Shown: positions 57,801 through 64,000 of the stretch, piece after piece
Numbering within the stretch: the stretch's first letter is position 1
Layout of the letters: every line of letters begins with the position of its first letter
Source: Lophius americanus
Taxonomy: Eukaryota; Chordata; Actinopteri; Lophiiformes; Lophiidae
Assembly (NCBI GenBank): GCA_037951165.1
Contig: JBBDHG010000003.1
Span: forward strand, 10,440,501 to 10,504,500
DNA: 64,000 nucleotides
Direction: 5' to 3'
Program-made: the position numbers and the translations under genes
The notes under the pieces: model-generated
Told to the model about the DNA's origin: nothing
What the model saw: only the letters and a program-made list of their open reading frames with translations
Databases searched by the model: none

Positions 57801-59160
57801 TCTATGAAAGTGCACGGCAAAAAGTGCAAGAAACCCACCAAAAGAATGGAGAGACGGGAGAAGAAAATTACTTTTCCCCTCTTCCTCAGCTTTATGCCCC
57901 CTTTAACAAGATATGAGATGGCAATGGACGGAGGAGGCCTTCTTCAGGAGGCATCCTGGGGGTTTTGTGCAGAAGCATACAGGAACAAGATCGTTCTGCC
58001 CTTCCTATGTTTCTCCCATTCATTAGCAAACCAACCTGCGGTGACTGGGGTTTTTCTGTCATTGCAGGATCCATCTTGATGAAAACATTTAGTGGACAGA
58101 GCTTACCCCACAGGGAGAAGAGAAAGGAAAACAACACCATCTGAATAGGAGTTTGGTGAAGAACCAAACAACACCAAAGAGAACATCTTGTCTTCAAATC
58201 AAGTTTTTTCACCATCTCCATCCCCTTTCTCTCTCCTTCTACTGCACGTACGATCCTCTCTAGGCTCCTGCACCCACATTGTCTACGCTGCACAGAGTGT
58301 CTGGACGTGGTTAATTATCTAAAAGGAAAAGTTTGTACCTGTTGAAAGCTATCCATGGTTGCTCGGCTTGTTAATGCTAACAAAAAAGCAGCTATAGCGG
58401 ACGGTCAGAGGACACCACATGCTGCGGGAGCCTTTCAGACATGTCCCTAATAAGAATGCAGCAGTGAGAGCTCCTCTGAATGCACACAGGGGAGAGGAAG
58501 ATAGGTAGGACGAAGAAAAGAAAAGAGAGGGGAAAAAAATCTTTTTACCTCTCCATCTATAATTACTGAAAATGAAGAATAGGCTGACAAAATGGCCAGG
58601 GAGGCTTTCCATTATGACAGGGGGAAAAGACCCATCAAGGAGAGAAGGCAAAGTACAAGATCAATAGTTTTTTTTAATGGATAAAAGAGTTTTTATAACA
58701 TCTGAAAAGTAACGGCGTATGTGCCTCGGTGTGTGTGTTATATGCGCGCTCAAGTAAAATCACATTTGTGTCTTTTAAATGTAAAAAAGCAATGTCCAGA
58801 CACCATTATGTCCTCCCTCTGTTAGTCCCACAGTCAGTATGCCTCGGATACACCCGTCTCAGTCTTTGCTTTGAGATGTTCAGAAACTGCTGTTTCACAG
58901 CCACCATATGATCTCCTCTCTGTCTTCAATGTATTACAGTTGTTACGGAAAGAGAAGTTTTTGTTTTCAGACAAATAATTGCGTGTGTGTTTGTTTGTGT
59001 GTTTGCGTATGTGAGAAGGACAGAGACAGACAGAGACAGAGAGAGCGAGAGAGAGAAACCAGCTGACCTGAGGGGAAGAGTCATCCAGTGCTGTAAATGG
59101 CGTGTAAATGTTTTCACACTTCACAGGGAGAGTCGTGTGTATTGAGGAGATAAAGCTAAA
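54861..59160. other. Repeat-poor intergenic block, candidate conserved non-coding elements
   Basis: A 4.3-kb stretch of balanced composition, with no recognised transposon and few microsatellites, unlike its surroundings. Long frames such as the antisense one at 57892-58293 show no domains. In human, the DNA on the far side of CMC1 leads to EOMES, a developmental regulator with a surrounding gene desert. Enhancers for such a gene would be plausible here, but this is inference from synteny and texture only. Confidence 0.25.
55633..55663. repeat. Perfect 13-bp inverted repeat, 5-base loop
   Basis: TATGGGTTACATT (55633-55645) and its exact reverse complement at 55651-55663 around CGAAA. Confidence 0.85.
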
Positions 59161-59935
59161 CACTATTCAAACTCTGACATTAGGCCCTTCACACCTTAAC
59201 ATAATACACAAATACACTCAACACTCAGACATCATAATGTTCAATGTGCAGATCAAGATAGAAATAGGGTAAAATATGTGATACTGGACACAGTGTGACC
59301 CTTAAATACAGTCTGAGGTCACACTGGGGTGACCTCCCCTCCATCCAGCATATTTTTTTGGTTCACAATGTTACTACAGTCTTTAAAAATGAAGAGATTA
59401 TCATCATGTCAGCGTGGTGATGTCCTGAAAAAGATACTAAACATTTTAAATATTGCCACATAAAGGCTTAGGGTTAGGGTTCGTACTGACGTGACTTTGA
59501 ACCCCAGAGGATTTACATTCAATACTGACAAATTTAGATTTTATTTATTGCAAAGATAGATCTACCAAATGTTTGCTCTCTCAGATGTTACTCTGTCAAA
59601 ACTATTTAATTTCTTTAGATTTATCTATCCTTCTTGTCTATTACAAAACTCAAATTGATTCAATGAGTGATATATTATATTTCAGACTCTAGTCTACCAT
59701 GAAAGCCAAATCATAGAATAACTCCAGCAACCCTGCTCTGTTTGTGAATGATCATCTTTGAGAAGGTGATTGCACTGCATTTGTGAGCATTTGACAGTGC
59801 TTTTATAGGATCAGTCCGGATGGGCATGTTTATAAAAATTACACTAAACACGGTGAAAAGTACAGCAGTCTAACTAAGTGCAGTGTGTTTATTCAGTATA
59901 GATTTGTTGATTTAAAGCTGTGTGTGTGTCTGTGT
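59161..59935. other. Intergenic, no gene recognised
   Basis: AT-rich, with two telomere-like hexamers near 59469 that are too few to matter. Confidence 0.35.
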
Positions 59936-59988
59936 TTGTGTGTGCGTGTTCCTGTCTGTGTGCATGTGTGTGTGTGTGAGTGTGTGTG

Positions 59989-60076
59989 TGAGTGAGTGAG
60001 TGAGTGAGTGAGTGAGTGAGTGAGTGAGTGAGTGAGTGAGTGAGTGAGTGAGTGAGTGAGTGAGTGAGTGAGTGAG
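59989..60076. repeat. (GTGA)n microsatellite, preceded by (GT)n
   Basis: About 20 perfect GTGA units after a GT-rich lead-in from about 59925. The LTHS-repeat open frames on the minus strand are its translation artefact. Confidence 0.98.
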
Positions 60077-60334
60077 AGAGATAGAAAATATGAGTGGGGG
60101 TAACAAAGAACACAAGCCTCACATCGGGAATAGGTGCTAAAATATACAGCGAGAAAAACTCAGTGAGAATGTGACAGCTGAGCGATGGGGAGGAATGGGG
60201 CGAGTATGGAGAAGTTATGTTTTGTCGACAATGACAATCTATTTTTACCATAGTAGGGGTATATCTTTTCATTAGAACACAAATGTATGGTCTGGAATGA
60301 AGAAATTGGTTTTTGAAATGTCTTATCTGATTTT

Positions 60335-63060
60335 TATTTGGAACTCAGGTAGTGTAGCTCCCCGAAGGAATCGCATTAACGTGGTGTTCGGGTACCTCTA
60401 TGATCCTGAGAGCTATGTTGTCAGGGCAATTGCCCCTGGTGGGCTCTCCCAAAGCAAATTCAAGAAATTAGAGGAGCCCAATGTATAGGCACCAAAAGAG
60501 TTTGGAAACCAAGCCCGAAAAAGGGACAACACGGCATCCATCTTGAGTCACGGTCTGAGTCTTTTTTGAAGGGTCTCGGCCTGGCCTGCAGGGATGAACT
60601 TTGGAGTTGGGTGCTTTGCAGTAGGGGCAACAGGTGACGGAGGGCATCTGGGCGTGACGAGTGTTGGTATTATCAACTAGTTAGAGGCCACAGGCGGGTG
60701 TGACAATATTCCCAAGTCCCCTATCTCAGCGCCTCTGAGTTGGATTTTTCCCCGGAGAATGGGTCACCTCCTTACGTCTGAAGGTTGCAGGAAGGAAGAC
60801 TCTGACTGTTATCTGGGACTAGGTACCTAACAAGAGTTCAGAGTATCCTGCCTTCTTGGAGTCCCTCATCCGTTCTGCCTAATCTATTGGCATTTCCGTG
60901 CTAGCCATGGACTGTCCATAACACCATGTTCGGGCATAAAGTGGCTCATAAGTTTACTCGGTACCAGGCAACCTTAGGCCAAGGATCTATGATTAACTAT
61001 TTGATTGTATCATCAGATCTGCGGCCGTATGTTTTGAACACTCTGGTGAAGAGTGGAAAAGAGCTATCCACTGATCACCACCTGGTGAGGAGTTGGATCA
61101 GAAGGCGAGGGACGATGCAGGTAAGACCTGGTAAACCAAAACGAGTTGTGAGGGTCAACTGGGAACGTCTGGCTCAGGGGCCCCGTCTGCAGATCTTTAA
61201 CTGGCAACTCTGCAGGAACTTCAGGCATTTTCGGGATGAGGTCGGAGATATAGAATCCGAGCGAACCGTGTTCAAGCCCCCCATTGTGGAGGCGGCTGCC
61301 AGTATCTGTGGCCAGAAGATAATTGGTGCCTTTTGTGGCGACAAACTGAACACCTGGTGGTGGAGGAAGCATCAATGTGAAGAAGGATACCTTTCAGACT
61401 TAATTAGCCCAGGTCTCTCCTGAAGCAGTAGACACCTACATACCAAGAGGCTAAAGCGCTGCAGTTGTGGTGGTTATTGAAGCGAAAACCCGGGCATGGA
61501 AGCAGATCAGGGAGTCCTTTGAGAAGGACTTTTGAACGGCCTCAAGGAAGTTCTGGCAAACCGTCCGATGACTCAGGAAGGGAAAGCTCAGGCTCTCACT
61601 GTGTACAGCCAGAACAGAGAACTGCTGATCGTTACTGAGGATATTGTTGGATGGGTGGAAGGACTTTGAAGAGATAGAGGACACAAAGTCTTAAGACAGG
61701 TAAGGCCCACTCATGTCCCTGGCAGAGTTTACTGAGATAGTTGGGAAGCTACACATTGGCAAGGCACCAGGGATAGATGAGATTTGCCATTCTGAAGTTC
61801 TGAAGGCTTTTGACTTAGAGGGGCTGGCATTGTTGACACTCTTTCTGGGTTATAGAAAGGAGGCTCAGACCGATTATCTAATCTCAGTTTCAGGAGGAAC
61901 AAACTGGACTATTTCCTGGTCGTCGAACAGTGGACCAGCATTTTACTTTTTTCAGGGGTCATAGGAATTTGCATATCCAGTCTACATGTGTTTTGTGGAT
62001 TTGGAAAAAGTTTAAGACCGTGTCCCCCAGCCAGTCCTGTGGGGTTAGCTGCAGGTGTATGGGGTACCGTTGCCATTACTATGGGCCATCCAGTCTCGAT
62101 ATTACTAAAGTGAAAGTTGTTTCCGCATGTTCGCGAGAAGGTTAGGCACATTTTCAGTGAAAGTTGGACTCTGCCAAGGTTGTCCCTTGTCTCCGATTCT
62201 GTTCTTGATATTCATGGACAGGATCTCAAAGTGCAGTTGTAGTGAAATTAATGTCCGGTTTGAGGAGCTTAGAATTACATCTTTGCGTGGTGTGGTGTTC
62301 TCGAGTGGTGGGAAAATGGAGCGTGAGACGGAGATTGCAGCGGCAGAAGTATTGAAGGTATTTGTATCGGTCTGATGATGTGAAGATCGGAGTCGTAAGG
62401 CAAAGTTCTCAATTTAATGGTCCATCTATGTTCCAACTCTAACCTATGGTCATGAGCTCTGGGTAGTGACCACAAGAATAAGATGATATAAGATAAGATA
62501 AGATAAGATAAGATAAGATAAGATAAGATAAGATAAGATAAGATAAGATAAGATAAGATAAGATAAGATAAGATAAGATAAAATAAGATGAGATGAGATG
62601 AGATGAGATGAGATAAGATAAGATAAGATAAGATAAGATAAAGAATTAAAGATATCTTTAATAAGATAAAGAATGAGGTCAAGGATATAAGCTGAAATAA
62701 GCTTCCTTTGTTGGGTGGCTGGACTCAGCTTTAGAGATAAGGTAAGGAGCTCTGACATTCGGAGAGGGTTCTTTGTTGAGCCGTTGCTCCTCCGCGTCGA
62801 AAGAAGCCAGCTGAGGTGGTTCGGGCAACTGATTAGAATTCCTCCAGGATGCCTCCCTGGAGGTTTTTCACGCATGTCCAACTGGGAGGAGATCACAATG
62901 TGGGCCGCGAACTTGCTGGCGGTGTTCCTGGGGGAACACCTTGGGATCCCCTAGGATGAGCTGGAGAGAAGGATGTCTGGAAATCCCTTCTTAGCTGTCT
63001 GCCTCTGCGACCCGACCCCGGATAAATGGAAGAAAACGGATGAATGGATCGAATGGTAGT
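60335..63060 (+). mobile_element. Decayed fish LINE with endonuclease-RT region and 3' end
   Basis: Plus strand, in order: a 5' stretch with CTCCCCGAAGGAATCGCATT and CAATTGCCCCTGGTGGGCTC; endonuclease C-terminal and linker part STDHHLVRSWIRR, RVVRVNWERLAQG, VEAAASICGQKIIGA; RT parts LAEFTEIVGKLHIGKAPGID, CFVDLEKV and KVGLCQGCPLSPILFLIFMD; then FRDKVRSSDIRRGFFVEPLL, RVERSQLRWFGQLIRIPPG and the terminal GATAAATGGAAGAAAACGGA tail. Stops and frameshifts are frequent and the palm region is shortened. A pentanucleotide array interrupts it at 62488. The clade was not resolved. Confidence 0.85.
62488..62640. repeat. (AGATA)n pentanucleotide array with (AGATG)n variant block
   Basis: About 30 units of a five-base repeat. 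Units near 62587-62616 carry G in place of A. The array sits inside the LINE where consensus-like DNA (GAATGAGGTCAAGGATATAA) resumes after it. Confidence 0.97.
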
Positions 63061-63184
63061 TTAGGGTCCTCAACATAAATGATCCCTTTGTTCAATTATG
63101 CGTGGACCTACAATAAGTTCATACGAGACATGCGGCTTTTCCTGCTTGACTTTTTCATCCATACCTCCCACCCCTCTTAAACAA

Positions 63185-63345
63185 AGCACACACACATGAA
63201 CATACAAACACACGCACATGCACACACACACACATGTACACAAATGTTGATGCACACACATTCACATGCACACACACGCGCACACTGACATGCGCACATA
63301 CTAGAACACACACACACGCGTGCAACCGCACAAACACACACACAT
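63185..63345. repeat. (CA)n-rich degenerate microsatellite
   Basis: CACACA words mixed with CATG and CGCG. Open frames on both strands here are repeat artefacts. Confidence 0.9.
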
Positions 63346-63349
63346 GCGC

Positions 63350-64000
63350 ACTGAACAGCACTGGGAGCAAAGACACAGCCTCTCAATTATCAACCTCTCT
63401 CCTCTCAACACCTCATGTTTCTCTGTTAATGACTGGAGTCAATCTTTGATTAAGATGTACTTAACCTATAAACAGCAGTTCCTGTTCACATACCGCCGAA
63501 AAGCCAATTAAAGTGAGTCAGGACTTCAATAGACCAATAAAGCTAGACACTATCAGAGGTTTGGTGGCCGAGGGGGAGCAAGTGAGTGTGAAACGAAGGC
63601 TTCTGTCAAGAGGAGAACATAAAAATAATCAAGTACTAGGGTAATGATATTTGACTTTTACTGAAAGGGGCAATATCTCTTTTTTTCTTCTGACAAAGCA
63701 GTAAGCAAAAAATCACAATTGAGTGATTGCATTTAATTGGAAGAAAATATCAATGTCAACATGAATGAAGGATGATACACAAGAGCTGAAATCAATTATC
63801 TTGTCTGGTTTTGGTCATTTGTTGTGATTAACAAGGCCCTCTAAGCAGCAGAGACTTTTGCTTTTCTTGTGGTTACCAATCCAAATTGCATTTCTGCTTT
63901 CTAAGTTTTAAACAAAGCCGATTAATTAACTCTCTGGCTGATACCTCTGAACTATAACAGCTTACAAATTACCTCGGGGGAAGTGATTACAACCATGGAA
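63350..64000. other. Intergenic, no gene recognised
   Basis: AT-rich, with no exon signals or known repeats seen. Confidence 0.35.

Noticed and set aside
57892..58293. 133-aa minus-strand frame
   Set aside because: No domain or family resemblance, and no splice sites that extend it. Treated as non-coding.
59469..59482. Telomere-like TTAGGG units
   Set aside because: Only two units; chance occurrence is likely.
59889..60272. LTHS-repeat proteins on the minus strand
   Set aside because: Direct translation of the (GTGA)n microsatellite.
62275..62896. Two frames with LILSY/YLILS repeats
   Set aside because: Translation of the AGATA pentanucleotide array inside a LINE.

Overview
The window is nuclear DNA of a ray-finned fish, most likely a spiny-rayed teleost. 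It has GT-AG introns, vertebrate gene content, and teleost-type mobile elements: RTE-like LINEs, other LINEs, Tc1/mariner, hAT-like pieces and a tRNA-derived SINE. No bacterial-style gene, operon or CRISPR array is present. Most long open frames are repeats or antisense shadows, and the real genes had to be read exon by exon.

Three genes are supported. (1) azi2 (NAP1), plus strand: 5' non-coding exon ending at 28892 and seven coding exons from 30975 to 41782. All splice phases agree and the product is 394 aa, close to human AZI2. It is an adaptor for the kinases TBK1 and IKK-epsilon. (2) cmc1, minus strand: four coding exons from 52151 down to 45842, encoding a 107-aa twin CX9C protein of the mitochondrial intermembrane space used in early cytochrome c oxidase assembly. 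azi2 and cmc1 converge tail to tail, as AZI2 and CMC1 do in human 3p24. (3) A small gene on the minus strand, 25250 down to 23177: three phase-consistent coding exons give a 98-aa acidic protein that I do not recognise. No exon is long enough to stand out as an ORF, so it is the best candidate here for something undescribed.

Layout: 1-22900 is intergenic DNA with decayed mobile elements (LINE at 7850-9030, SINE at 11412, antisense RTE LINE at 11890-13805, Tc1 piece at 15430, LINE 3' end at 16310). 22900-25300 holds the small gene. 25930-27459 is a dead Tc1/mariner element. 28700-43550 is azi2. 45670-52230 is cmc1, whose large second intron holds an RTE LINE that is itself split by a 772-bp inverted-repeat element. 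52230-64000 is intergenic, with a repeat-poor stretch (54.8-59.2 kb) that may hold conserved regulatory DNA, then a decayed LINE at 60335-63060 that contains a pentanucleotide array.

The two named genes act in different compartments: azi2 in cytosolic innate-immune and autophagy signalling, cmc1 in mitochondria. Their proximity reflects old synteny, not a shared pathway. Statements about families come from memory of protein families; no search was run.
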